Shown here piece by piece: positions 46,340 to 59,543 of a DNA stretch of 64,000 nucleotides. The DNA comes from Scylla paramamosain. Taxonomy: Eukaryota; Arthropoda; Malacostraca; Decapoda; Portunidae. The DNA lies in NCBI RefSeq assembly GCF_035594125.1, contig NW_026973670.1, positions 2,032,501-2,096,500 on the forward strand. Direction: 5' to 3'. A model generated the notes under the pieces. It was not told the origin of the DNA, did not search any database, and worked only from the letters and a program-made list of their open reading frames with translations. The translations under genes and the position numbers were made by a program. Within the stretch, counting starts at the first letter, position 1; the number at the start of each line of letters is the position of its first letter.

Positions 46340-46446
46340 ATTAGTCGATTCAGAAGGATGGGGGACGCCCCAGATGCTTCGCTTCGACAAGTACCCAGAT
46401 GTGGAAAAGCTTGAGCGTATACATAAGCAAGAATTTGTAATTATGT
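46340..46446 (+). other. Protein-like open segment, possible exon fragment
   Basis: After a long poly(T) the frame reads through SSHGLVDSEGWG, TPQMLRFDKYPDVEKL and ERIHKQEF, then stops at 46,446. Unlike other short frames here, its residue mix looks like real protein (charged, aromatic and small residues balanced). A pyrimidine tract with an AG (about 46,344) upstream could be a splice acceptor. I do not recognise the family, and there is no matching donor or second exon. It may also be chance. Confidence 0.25.
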
Positions 46447-46479
46447 AAAATGGGCCAACATGGAAAAAAAAATTATAAT

Positions 46480-46895
46480 AACAATGTATTGTAACCAAAA
46501 AGAACAAAAAAAAAAAAAAATGTATCCTACCAATAAAGAAAAAATAAAAATGTATTGTAACTACAAAAACACACACACACAAAAAAAAAAGAAAAATATA
46601 TATACTGTAACCACAAAGAAGAGAGATAAAGAAATATATTTTAACCAGAAAGAAGAGAGGAAAAGAAATATATTGTAACCACAAAGAAGAGAAAAAAAGA
46701 AATAACCACAGAGAAGAGAGGAAAAATGTTTTGTAACCACAAAGAAAAGTAAAAATTAAAACAAGGAACAAAACAAATGAGAGCCACGAAGAAAATAAAA
46801 TATTAAAGCCGAAAAGAAAAAAAAGAACATGGAAGCCACAAAGAATCGATTGAAAATGCAAAAGAAAAGTTGCTGGCATGCCACAAAGAAAAACT
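46480..46895. repeat. Diverged minisatellite, ~30-40-bp units
   Basis: The word GTAACCACAAAGAAGAGAGG and variants recur at about 46,607, 46,644, 46,675, 46,704 and 46,733, with weaker copies (GAAGCCACAAAGAA, ATGCCACAAAGAAA) to 46,895. Units are purine-rich and imperfect. Antisense frames here are hydrophobic artefacts. Confidence 0.75.
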
Positions 46896-47344
46896 GATTA
46901 AATATATAACTGTTGAAAGTCTTTCAATATGTGTTTGCTAAGTTATATGATTATTAAGCTGAAAAGCATTGCAGATAAACGCAGTACACGAATACATGGC
47001 GCGCTGTATTGTGAATAATGTGGAGGAGGTATAACGGTTCACGTGGAAATGTTTAAGTGTTTCCTCGACAGTTCTTTATGATACTGCATGAGAAAAGGAG
47101 GCTTAATGCAATGATTTCGTCGAGAGATGACAACTAAATTAGTAAAAGAGTCTATGATAGATATTATATTCCTTGGTAGCTAAGGATGAACAGACAGCGA
47201 TCAGTGGGGTAGAGTGAAGATAAGGTATGTTAGCACAAGGGATATGAAACACTGCCTACAGATTAAACTGACACCACCACACAGAGAAATGAGAGCTACA
47301 GAAGAGCTTTAAGGTGAAACAAGGGAAACTAAATTGTTGAAGAT
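46896..47344. other. Flank of the large inverted repeat, unrecognised
   Basis: No gene or known repeat. It is not matched on the right side, where env continues instead, so the inverted repeat ends at about 47,345. Confidence 0.65.
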
Positions 47345-47421
47345 GAAAATAATGAGTACGTAACATATGCAGCATTAACCATAACTAAGTCCTGAATTAA
47401 CTGTTCCATTTCAGCATTTAA

Positions 47422-48027
47422 TTAATTTATCTTAAAGTGCAACTGATCTAAGACCATGAAAATTTCCAGAGATTCTTTCAAATTAGAGTTCTCTATACTT
47501 AAGCTTTCTATGCTATTAATCATCTCATCTATGGTAAGTTGTATATCTTCTGTTTCTTCTTGTAAGACATCGATTCTGGACACTGAGTTTTGCAGATTGT
47601 TTACATTTGAGCGAAGTTCTGCATACAAACCAATATTTGCTACTCCAAGACCTACTAACAGTCCGATCGCTATTGCGGTACCTACTCCTCTTTTGCTTTT
47701 GCTATGTAAGAAGTTATTTTCTATTTTGGTAACCTTCGTCTGTATAGCATCTAATTTCTTCTCTAATCTCACATTGGATATCTCACGAATTATCAATTTG
47801 TCTTTTACCATCTGTATTCTGTTACTGATATGTCTGACATTTTCTCTTACAACATTTATATTGTCAAATTTCAATAGTACTCTTACTGAGTGGTTCACAA
47901 TCATCATGTCGCCGATTTTTCTTACTAAAGCTCCGGGCCTCACAGGGTCCCAGGCTGTTGCTAGAACTACTATAGCTGAGAACATGCATGCCACTTGTTT
48001 CATCTTTACCTGTAAAAAGAATAACAA
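47422..48027 (-). pseudogene. Env-like N-terminal part (left-arm copy)
   Basis: 201 codons, differing from the right-arm copy at only three residues seen (Phe/Ser, Arg/Gly and Leu/Pro positions). It has the same basic cleavage-like site (KSKR) and following hydrophobic segment, and stops at the same TAA. The continuation of env present on the right is missing here because the inverted repeat ends about 80 bp beyond the stop. See the right-arm copy for function. Confidence 0.75.
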
Positions 48028-48184
48028 TCTATGTTCAACTCATTTAATATTTCCTCAACATACTTATAAAATTCAGTTTCTAATGAGGGTTCATGGAGCA
48101 AATTAATGGCAAAACTTGTTTTCTATGACTTCTTAATTTCTTCCTGTAATCATGGCTTTCGTCGTCTGCTGCGTGGTGACTTGT

Positions 48185-49003
48185 TTATGTCTGTGCACTA
48201 TCTATTCCTGTTTCTACATTGTTTGTGTCTGTTTCTGTCTTGTCTGTTTCTATGCTATTTGTTTCATCACTATCTATGACTGCATATTCACCAAATTCAT
48301 TCATGTTTGTCTGTATGAGCTCATCTTCATGGCGTACACTGATATCACCGGTTTCCAAATATCGTATTGTGAATTTATTTCCACTATTTGGTGCAATGAC
48401 TTTATACGGACCCTTGAGCTTGGGTGAAAGTTTGTTGCTATTTCCTAGTGGCGTGTGTAGTTTGACCATGACTATATCTCCTGGCTGTATTTTTATGTCT
48501 CGTGCTCTTTTATGTTGTTGTTTTGTTAAGTCTTGTGAGTACTGTTTCATGTGATCTCTGATACGTTGGTAAATTTCCTTGAATTTATTGATTCTAGTTA
48601 GTATGAAGTCATCATAGTTATAGACGTGACGCGGTTCTGACTCAAGAAGTGAGTACGGTAAATTTTTATCCTCTCCAAAAAGAATATAATGTGGCGTTTC
48701 ACCTGTGACTGAATTGATTTGTGTGTTCAAAGCACATGTGACGTGCGGGATCCATGTGTCCCACGTAATGCTGTGTGGATTTATCAATGTACGTAGACAA
48801 GTGATGACTTTTCTATTAAGCCTTTCCACAACTCCGTTACTTTCTGGTTTGTAGGCGTGTACATTTATTTTCTTTATGTTGAAAATGCGACATATTTCTG
48901 CTAGAATAGCGTTATTAAATTCAGGACCATTGTCAGTGATGATAGTTTTTGGGGTTGTGTATGGACAAATTACTTTTTCAAATATAGTTGTATATAGTTT
49001 TTT
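48185..49003 (-). pseudogene. Gypsy-type integrase C-terminal part (left-arm copy)
   Basis: Identical in protein sequence to the right-arm copy over the 214 codons compared. The frame is open from 49,003, where satellite sequence cuts the catalytic core, to the stop at 48,185. See the right-arm copy for motifs. Confidence 0.85.
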
Positions 49004-49394
49004 GATAAATTATTCTGTTTCGCCATATAGAGTACTCTTCAAGCGTTTTAGCGTTTTAGTACCGAAGAATCTCGAAAACACAATGCACGTTTCTCGTAAT
49101 GTCTTTTCGTCTTTCCATTTGGGGTCTCTGCATGCTTTTTGGTGTTTTTGTACGTAGCAAACTGAAAAAAAAAACACTCAAAATACTTTTTTCTTTCTTG
49201 TAATGTTATTCTTTATCTCCATAAAGGGTGTTTTTTGCACGCTTTTTAGCGTTTTTTATACGTAAGAAGCTGAGAAAACTCAAATTTCTGGTAATGATGT
49301 TTTTTACATCCATGCTTTTTAGCGTTTTGGTGCCAAACATGCACAAAGACATGCCAAAGATACGTTTCTTGAAATGTCGATTCGTTTATACAGT
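49004..49394 (-). repeat. Five-subunit satellite, minus orientation
   Basis: About four subunits read on the minus strand (for example GCGTTTTAGCGTTTTAGTACC near 49,035-49,055). They lie between the integrase fragment and the CR1 tail. Confidence 0.85.
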
Positions 49395-50327
49395 TCGAAA
49401 TCCGAGTGGGGTCATGTAATTAGTGGGGAGCCACAGGGATCAGTACTAGGGCCATTGTTATTTCTAATATATATCAATGACTTGGATAGTGGAATTAGTG
49501 GTGATGTTAGTAAATTTGCGGATGACACAAAGATAGGTAGATTAATTAGGTCAGAATCGAATACCATCGCCTTGCAGGCAGACTTAGATAGAATGAATGA
49601 ATGGACGGATAGATGGCAAATGCAATTTAATATCAATAAATGCAAAGTGCTTAGCGTAGGTAGAGGAAACCCACACAATAGGTACACATTAAACACCCAA
49701 ACTCTGGTAGGTACAGGGTACGAGAAAGATTTAGGAGTTATAGTTAGCTCTGAACTCCGTCTAGGGAAACAATGCATAGAAGCCAGAAATAAGGCAAATA
49801 GGGTACTAGGATTAATTTTTAGGAGTGTTAAAAGTAGAAGGCCGGAAGTAATATTAAAGTTATACTTGGCGCTGGTCAGACCTCATCTAGACTACGCTGT
49901 GCAGTTCTGGTCCCCACATTACAGGAAAGATATAGGTCTATTAGAATCAGTACAGAGGAGAATGACTAAAAGGATACAGGGGATGAGGAGTATTCCTTAC
50001 GAGGCGAGGTTGAAGCTGTTAAATTTACATTCTCTAGAGAGACGTAGGTTAAGAGGGGACCTGATAGAAGTCTTTAAGTGGTATAAGGGTTATAACAAGG
50101 GAGATGTAAGCAAAATTCTTAGGATCAGCAACCAGGGTAGAACAAGAAATAACGGGTTCAAGCTTGAAAAATTTAGGTTTAGGAAGGAGGTAGGAAAAAA
50201 TTGGTTCTCAAATAGAGTGGTAGATGAGTGGAACGGACTCAGTAATCATGTAGTTAGTTCTAGGACACTAGAGAGCTTTAAGAGAAGATTAGACAAGTTT
50301 ACGGATGGGGATAACAGATGGAAATAG
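49395..50327 (+). pseudogene. CR1-like RT C-terminal half (left arm)
   Basis: About 310 codons, from SKSEWGHVISG to a natural stop at 50,327. It contains the RT block GEPQGSVLGPLLFLIYIND (Glu where the 21,407 copy has Val), FADD at 49,515-49,526, the thumb, LVRPHLDYAVQFWSPHYRKD, and the C-terminal WYKGYNKGDVSKIL and DEWNGLSNHVV blocks missing from the 21,407 copy. The upstream RT motifs (LDFSKAFD) are absent, so it is inactive. The first methionine of the frame lies in flanking satellite. Confidence 0.87.
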
Positions 50328-50415
50328 GTAGGTGTGTTTCATACAGGGACTGCCACGTGTAAGCCTGGTCGCATCTTGCAGCTTCCCTTATTTCTTATGT
50401 TCTTATGTTCTTAAT
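49395..50415 (+). mobile_element. CR1-like LINE, 5'-truncated copy in the left arm
   Basis: A 1.0-kb 5'-truncated insertion into the satellite. It ends with the 8-mer TTCTTATG repeated about twice, the type of terminal microsatellite known for CR1 elements in place of a poly(A). No target duplication was seen, also usual for CR1. Confidence 0.88.
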
Positions 50416-51927
<1,512 letters not shown>

Positions 51928-51932
<5 letters not shown>

Positions 51933-52266
51933 CTAATAAGTTCAAAAATACTTATTATATATAAGCGGTGTTTTGCGTGGTTTTTAGCGTTTTGCTACGT
52001 GGGAAGCTCATAAACACAAAACACTCAAAAGACTCTTTTTTTGTAATATCATTTTTTCGTATTAGAGTTTAGGATAATTTTTATATATTTTCGCATTTTG
52101 GTGCCTAAAACATTCAAAAACATTGAAAAGACACCTTTCTGGTAATGTATCGTTTCCTCATGTAAAGTGCTTTGTATACATTTTATCGTTTTGGTACCTA
52201 ACGTTGTAAAGAAATAAAAAAAAAATAAAAAAAAAATTAAATTAAATTAAATTAAAATAAAACACG
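51928..52266 (-). repeat. Five-subunit satellite, minus orientation (left arm, inner part)
   Basis: About three subunits plus an A-rich low-complexity stretch at 52,210-52,262. The mirror is at 57,724-58,060. Confidence 0.8.
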
Positions 52267-53709
52267 TTTTTTTTTGTTTTTTTTTATGTAGGAAGGATAC
52301 TGGCCAAGGGCAACAAAAATCTAAAAAAAAAAAATGCCCACTGAAATGCCAGTCCCATAAAAGGGTCAAAGCAGTGGTCAAAAATTGGTGGATAAGTGTC
52401 TTGAAACCTCCTTCTTGAAGGAATTCAAGTCATAGGAAGGTGGAAATACAGAAGCAGGCAAGGAGTTCCAGAGTTTACCAGAGAAAGGGATGAATGATTG
52501 AGAATACTGGTTAACTCTTGCGTTAGAGAGGTGGACAGAATAGGAGTGAGAGAAAGAAGAAAGTCTTGTGCAGCGAGGCCGCGGAAGGAGGGGAGGCATG
52601 CAGTTAGCAAGATCAGAAGAGCAGTTAGCATGAAAATAGCGGTAGAAGACAGCTAGAGATGCAACATTGCGGCGGTGAGAGAAAGACTGAAGACAGTCAG
52701 TTAGAGGAGAGGAGTTGATGAGACGAAAAGCTTTTGATTCCACCCTGTCTAGAACAGCAGTATGAGTGGAACCCCCCCAGACATGTGAAGCATACTCCAT
52801 ACATGGACGGATAAGGCCCTTGTACAGAGTTAGCAGCTGGGGGGGTGAGAAAAACTGGCGGAGACGTCTCAGAACACCTAACTTCATAGAAGCTGTTTTA
52901 GCTAGAGATGAGATGTGAAGTTTCCAGTTCAGATTATAAGTAAAGGACAGACCGAGGATGTTCAGTGTAGAAGAGGGGGACAGTTGAGTGTCATTGAAGA
53001 AGAGGGGATAGTTGTCTGGAAGATTGTATCGAGTTGATAGATGGAGGAATTGAGTTTTTGAGGCATTGAACAATACCAAGTTTGCTCTGCCCCAATCAGA
53101 AATTTTAGAAAGATCAGAAGTCAGGCGTTCTGTGGCTTTCCTGCGTGATATGTTTACCTCCTGAAGGGTTGGTCGTCTATGAAAAGACGTGGAAAAGTGC
53201 AGGGTGGTATCATCAGCGTAGGAGTGGATAGGACAAGAAGTTTGGTTTAGAAGATCATTAATGAATAATAAGAAGAGAGTGGGTGACAGGACAGAACCCT
53301 GAGGAACACCACTGTTAATAGATTTAGGAGAAGAACAGTGACCGTCTACCACAGCAGCAATAGAACGGTCAGAAAGGAAACTTGAGATGAAGTTACAGAG
53401 AGAAGGATAGAAACCGTAGGAGGGTAGTTTGGAAATCAAAGCTTTGTGCCAGACTCTATCTAAGGCTTTTGATATGTCCAAGGCAACAGCAAAAGTTTCA
53501 CCAAAGTCTCTAAAAGGGGATGACCAAGACTCAGTAAGGAAAGCCAGAAGATCACCAGTAGAGCGGCCTTGACGGAACCCATACTGGCGATCAGATAGAA
53601 GGTTGTGAAGTGATAGATGTTTAATTAAGAATCTTCCTGTTGAGGATAGATTCAAAAACTTTAGATAAGCAGGAAATTAAAGCAATAGGACGGTACTTTG
53701 AGGGATTAG
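52267..53709 (-). mobile_element. Family J LINE, copy 6, 5'-truncated (left arm)
   Basis: The 3' UTR and poly(A) (52,267-52,285 on the minus strand) are complete. The element is cut at 53,709 within the RT block NPSNYRP. It sits at the position corresponding to copy 8 in the right arm, with the same outer satellite junction (AACACGTTTT). Confidence 0.9.
52378..53655 (-). pseudogene. Family J reverse transcriptase, open RT and C-terminus (left arm)
   Basis: 425 codons with no stop, to the natural end of the protein (REVSRHLSTNF-type ending). Contains DRQYGFRQGRSTGDLLAF, VALDISKALDRVWHKAL (Leu instead of Phe in the first catalytic block), SGVPQGSVLSPTLFLLFIND, YADD at 53,209-53,220, [18 protein letters not shown], and LIRPCMEYASHVWGGSTHTA across an intact seven-G run that is frameshifted in other copies. 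A 4-bp insertion (TTAA) near 53,623 breaks the link to upstream RT sequence, and EN is missing. It is the best template for the C-terminal part of the family. Confidence 0.88.
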
Positions 53710-53802
53710 AGTGACTTCCATATTATTTATCGTGTTGGTGCTTAACATGCTGAAAAACACTCAAAAGACAGTTTTCTTGTAAAGTCGTTTAATTTCCTCG
53801 TA
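53710..53802 (-). repeat. Satellite subunit, minus orientation
   Basis: One B-type subunit on the minus strand (GTGTTGGTGCTTAACATGC), adjoining plus-oriented satellite at about 53,803. Confidence 0.75.
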
Positions 53803-54831
53803 GAAAAACGCTAAAACGGATGCAAACCAACGAATATGAAAAAATAGAATAATATTACCAGAAAAGTATATTTTGTGTGTTTTTCAGCTTGTTACATAAA
53901 AAAAAACGCAAAAATGGATGCAAAGCACTGTATATTAGGAAAAAAATGGACATAACGAAAAACGTATATAATGAGTGTTTTATAGTTTCACCAGAATCAC
54001 AAGGCAAACAACGCAAAAACTCGTTTGTGTGGAGAAGTTTCTAAGATACCAAAATGCTGAAACTCATGAATAACACTCTTAATCAACAAACAGAACAACC
54101 TTACTAAATGCGTGTATTTTGAGTGTTTTTTTACATTCTTAGTTACCACAACCCCAAATTCCATGCGAAACTAACTTTATGTGGGAAAAAAATGACATTA
54201 CCAGAAAAGTGTCTTTGAGTGTTTGATAGACAATAAAACGATAAAAAGTAAGGAAATCACAGTATATGGGAAAACAAAAAAATATTACTAAAAATGTTAA
54301 ATTACTTACGTACCAAAACGTTGAAACGCATGCAAAAAACCCTTTATATACAAACAGTGTAACTTTACCTCCTCAAAAAAAAAAAAAAAAAAAATACTTT
54401 GAGTGTTTTTGAGCTCGCTACGTAGAAAAATGACAAAATACATACAAAATGATTTATATGGGTGAAGGAAAAGACATTCAGAGAAACGTGTATTATGAGA
54501 GTTTTTGAGCTTCTTGGGAAAAAAAGTGAGTAAGACGCATGGATTGCACTTTATATCAAGAAACAGAATAACATTACTAAAAACATGTATTATGAGTGTT
54601 TTTTTTTTTTTCATATTAAATACCAAAAAGCTAAAACGCATGTAAAATCGCCTATATGGGGAAATATATCATTTACAGAAACGTGGCTTTTGAGTATTTT
54701 TTTAGCGTAGTAGGCACCAAAACGATAAAAAAAAGTAAAATCAACCTAAATGAGTATACAAAACAACATTACAATAAAGGTGTGTTTTGAGTGTTTCTGA
54801 ATTCAATACATACCAAATGATGAAACGTAGG
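53803..54831 (+). repeat. Five-subunit satellite, plus orientation (spacer of the inverted repeat)
   Basis: About eleven subunits in plus orientation. It begins AGAAAAACGCTAAAACGGATG immediately after a minus-oriented subunit, so the satellite changes strand here. It has no mirror in the right half. Confidence 0.85.
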
Positions 54832-55842
54832 TTTTTTTTTTTTTATGTAGGAAGGACACTGGCCAAGAGCAACAAAAATCCAATAAAAAGAAATGCCCAC
54901 TGAAATGCCAGTCCTATAAAAGGGTCAAAGCAGTAGTCAAAACTTGATGAATAAGTGTCTTGAAACCTCCCTCTTGAAGGAATTCAAGTCATAGAAAGGT
55001 GGAAATACAGAAACAGGCAGGGAGTTTCAGAGTTTACCAGAGAAAGGGATGAATGATTGAGAATACTGGTTAATTCTCGCGTTAGAGAGGTGGACAGAAT
55101 AGGAGTGAAAGACGAAAGTCTTGTGCAGCGAGGCCGCGGGAGGAGGGGAGGCATGCACTTAGCAAAATCAGAAGAGCAGTTAGCATAAAAATAACGGTAG
55201 AAGACAGCTAGATATGCAACATTCCGGCGGTGAGAGAAAGACTGAAGACAGTCAGTTAGAGGAGAGGAGTTGATGAGACGAAAAGCTTTTGATTCCACCC
55301 TGTCTAGAAAAGCAGTATGAGTGGAACCCCCCCCAGACATGTGAAGCATACTCCATACAAGGACGGATAAGGCCCTTGTACAGAGTTAGCAGCTGGGGGA
55401 GTTTGAGAAAAACTGGCGGAGACGTCTCAGAACACCTAACTTCATAGAATCTGTTTTAGCTAGAGATGAGATGTGAACTTTCAAGTTCAGATTATAAATA
55501 AAGGGCAGACCAAGGATGTTCATTGTAGAAGAGGGGGACAGTTGAGTGTCATTGAAGAAGAGGGGATAGTTGTCTGGAAGGTTGTGTCGAGCTGATATAT
55601 GGAGGAATTGAGTTTTTGAGGTATTGAACAATACCAAGTTTGCTCTGCCCCAATCAGAAATTTTAGAAAGATCAGAAGTCAAGCGTTCTGTGGCTTCCCT
55701 GCGTGAAATGTTTACCTCCTGAAGGGTTGGACGTCTATGAAAAGACGTGGAAAAGTGCAGGGTGATATCATCAGCGTAGGAGTGGATAGGACAAGAAGTT
55801 TGGTTTAGAAGATCATTAATGAATAATAAGAGAGTGGGCGAC
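54832..55842 (-). mobile_element. Family J LINE, copy 7, 5'-truncated, head-to-head with copy 8
   Basis: Poly(A) end at 54,832-54,844 (minus strand), 3' UTR, C-terminal frame at 54,984-55,349 and RT from YADD (55,767-55,778) onward. An 8-C run near 55,328-55,335 shifts the frame (seven in the intact copy). It is truncated at 55,842, where copy 8 begins in the opposite orientation. Confidence 0.88.
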
Positions 55843-57723
55843 CTTTCAAGATCTAACTCCCCTCGTGATTTCTGGCATCTAGCCAAAAATATCTCCAATA
55901 ACTTTGCTTCTTCTTCTTTCCCTCCTCTACTTCAACCAGATGGCACCACTGCTATCACATCTATTTCCAAAGCTGAACTCTTTGCTCAAACCTTTGCTAA
56001 AAACTCTACCTTGGATGATTCTGGGCTTGTTCTTCCCTCTCCTCCACCCTCTGACTACTTCATGCCACATATTAAAATTCTTTGCAATTATGTTTTTCAT
56101 GCCCTCGCTGGCCTAAACCCTCGGAAGGCTTATGGACCTGATGGGGTCCCTCCTATTTTTCTCCGAAACTGTGCCTCCGTGCTTGCACCTTGCCTAGTGA
56201 AACTCTTTCAGCTTTGTCTGTCAACATCTACCTTTCCTTCTTGCTGGAAGTTTGCCTACATTCAACCTGTTCCTAAAAAGGGTGACCGTTCTAATCCCTC
56301 AAACTACCGTCCTATTTCTTCAATTTCCTGCCTATCTAAAGTTTTTTAATCTATCCTCAACAGAAAGATTCTTAAACATCTATCACTTCACAACCTTCTA
56401 TCTGATCGCCAGTATGGGTTCCGTCAAGGCCGCTCTACTGGTGATCTTCTGGCTTTCCTTACTGAGTCTTGGTCATCCTCTTTTAGAGACTTTGGTGAAA
56501 CTTTTGCTGTTGCCTTGGACATCTCAAAAGCCTTTGATAGAGTCTGGCACAAAGCTTTGATTTCCAAACTACCCTCCTACGGTTTCTATCCTTCTCTCTG
56601 TAACTTCATCTCAAGTTTCCTTTCTGACCATTCTATTGCTGCTGTGGTAGACGGTCACTGTTCTTCTCCTAAATCTATTAACAGTGGTGTTCCTCAGGGT
56701 TCTGTCCTGTCACCCACTCTCTTCTTATTATTCATTAATGATCTTCTAAACCAAACTTCTTGTCCTATCCACTCCTACGCTGATGATACCACCCTGCACT
56801 TTTCCACGTCTTTTCATAGACGACCAACCCTTCAGGAGGTAAACATATCACGCAGGGAAGCCACAGAACGCCTGACTTCTGATCTTTCTAAAATATCTGA
56901 TTGGGGCAGAGCAAACTTGGTATTGTTCAATGCCTCAAAAACTCAATTCCTCCATCTATCAACTCGACACAACCTTCCAGACAACTATCCCCTCTTCTTC
57001 AATGACACTCAACTGTCCCCCTCTTCTACACTGAACATCCTTGGTCTGTCCTTTACTTATAATCTGAACTGGAAACTTCACATCTCATCTCTAGCTAAAA
57101 CAGCTTCTATGAAGTTAGGTGTTCTGAGACGTCTCCGCCAGTTTTTCTCACCCCCCCAGCTGCTAACTCTGTACAAGGGCCTTATCCGTCCATGTATGGA
57201 GTATGCTTCACATGTCTGGGGGGTTCCACTCATACTGCTCTTCTAGACAGAGTGGAATCAAAAGCTTTTTGTCTCATGAACTCCTCTCGTCTAACTGACT
57301 GTCTTCAGCCCCTTTCTCACCGCCGCAATGTTGCATATCTAGCTGTCTTCTACCGCTATTTTCATGCCAACTGCTCTTCTGATCTTGCTAACTGCATGCC
57401 TCCCCTCCTTCCGCGGCCTCGCTGCACAAGACTTTCTTCTTTCTCTCACCCCTATTCTGTCCACCTCTCTAAGGCAAGTGTTAACCAGTATTCTCAATCA
57501 TTCATCCCTTTCTCTGGTAAACTCTGGAACTCCCTGCCTGCTTCTGTATTTCCACCTTCCCATGACTTGAATTCCTTCAAGAGGGAGGTTTGAAGACACT
57601 TATCCACCAATTTTTGACCACTGCTTTGACCCTTTTATGGGACTGGCATTTCAGTGGGCATTTTTTTTATTAGATTTTTGTTGCCCTTGGCCAGTATCCT
57701 TCCTACATAAAAAAAAAAAAAAA
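55841..57723 (+). mobile_element. Family J LINE, copy 8, 5'-truncated (part in the right arm)
   Basis: Starts at ACCTTTCAAGATC in the EN-RT linker and runs to a poly(A) at 57,709-57,723. The part from about 56,291 onward belongs to the inverted-repeat arm and mirrors copy 6; 55,841-56,290 does not. Confidence 0.9.
55849..57593 (+). pseudogene. Family J reverse transcriptase (right arm), nearly open
   Basis: Linker and RT in one frame apart from a TAA at 56,347-56,349 (GAA in other copies) as far as 57,246. Includes LAGLNPRKAYGPDGVPP, YIQPVPKKGDRSNPSNYRP, GQGRSTGDLLAF-type sequence, VALDISKAFDRVWHKALI, SGVPQGSVLSPTLFLLFIND, YADD (56,776-56,787) and the thumb. A six-G run near 57,218-57,223 shifts the frame, and the C-terminus continues at 57,192-57,593. 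There a C-to-G change makes an early stop, ending the protein about nine residues short. EN is missing. Inactive. Confidence 0.86.
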
Positions 57724-58056
57724 CGTGTTTTATTTTTATTTTATTTTATTTTATTTTTATTTTTATTTTTTTTTATTTCTTTACAACGTTAGGTACCAAA
57801 ACGATAAAATGTATACAAAGCACTTTACATGAGGAAACGATACATTACCAGAAAGTGTGTTTTCAATGTTTTTGAATGTTTTAGGCACCAAAATGCGAAA
57901 ATACATAAAAATTATCCTATACTCTAATACAAAAAAATGATATTACAAAAAAAGAGTCTTTTGAGTGTTTTGTGTTTATGAGCTTCCCACGTAGCAAAAC
58001 GCTAAAAACCACGCAAAACACCGCTTATATATAATAAGTATTTTTGAACTTATTAG

Positions 58057-58060
<4 letters not shown>
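57724..58060 (+). repeat. Five-subunit satellite, plus orientation (right arm, inner part)
   Basis: A (TTTTA)n low-complexity start, then about three subunits. Mirror of 51,928-52,266. Confidence 0.8.

Positions 58061-59543
<1,483 letters not shown>

Larger units (their letters stand above)
47345..49003 (-). mobile_element. Env-bearing Ty3/gypsy (errantivirus-like) element, left-arm fragment
   Basis: Mirror copy of 60,956-62,614: the 3' part of pol (integrase) followed by the first part of env, on the minus strand. Cut at 47,345 inside env by the end of the inverted repeat, and at 49,003 inside the integrase core by satellite DNA. No LTR is present on this side. Confidence 0.85.

Noticed and set aside
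46334..46879. 181-codon hydrophobic minus-strand frame that looks like a membrane protein
   Set aside because: Phe/Leu/Ser-rich translation of the antisense of a purine-rich minisatellite. Low-complexity artefact.
47456..48106. 216-codon frame antisense to env (also 61,853-62,503)
   Set aside because: Opposite-strand shadow. The env strand has a signal peptide, cleavage-like site and partner frame downstream, the antisense has none.
49412..49777. Antisense 121-codon frames over the CR1 copies (also 60,182-60,547 and 22,855-23,259)
   Set aside because: They lie opposite the RT frame and reflect its codon pattern. Conservation is explained by the RT strand.
54832..57723. Twin-priming (5' inversion) of a single LINE as origin of copies 7 and 8
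   Set aside because: Twin priming splits one element into two non-overlapping parts with one poly(A). Here both halves contain the same 3' region and each has its own tail.
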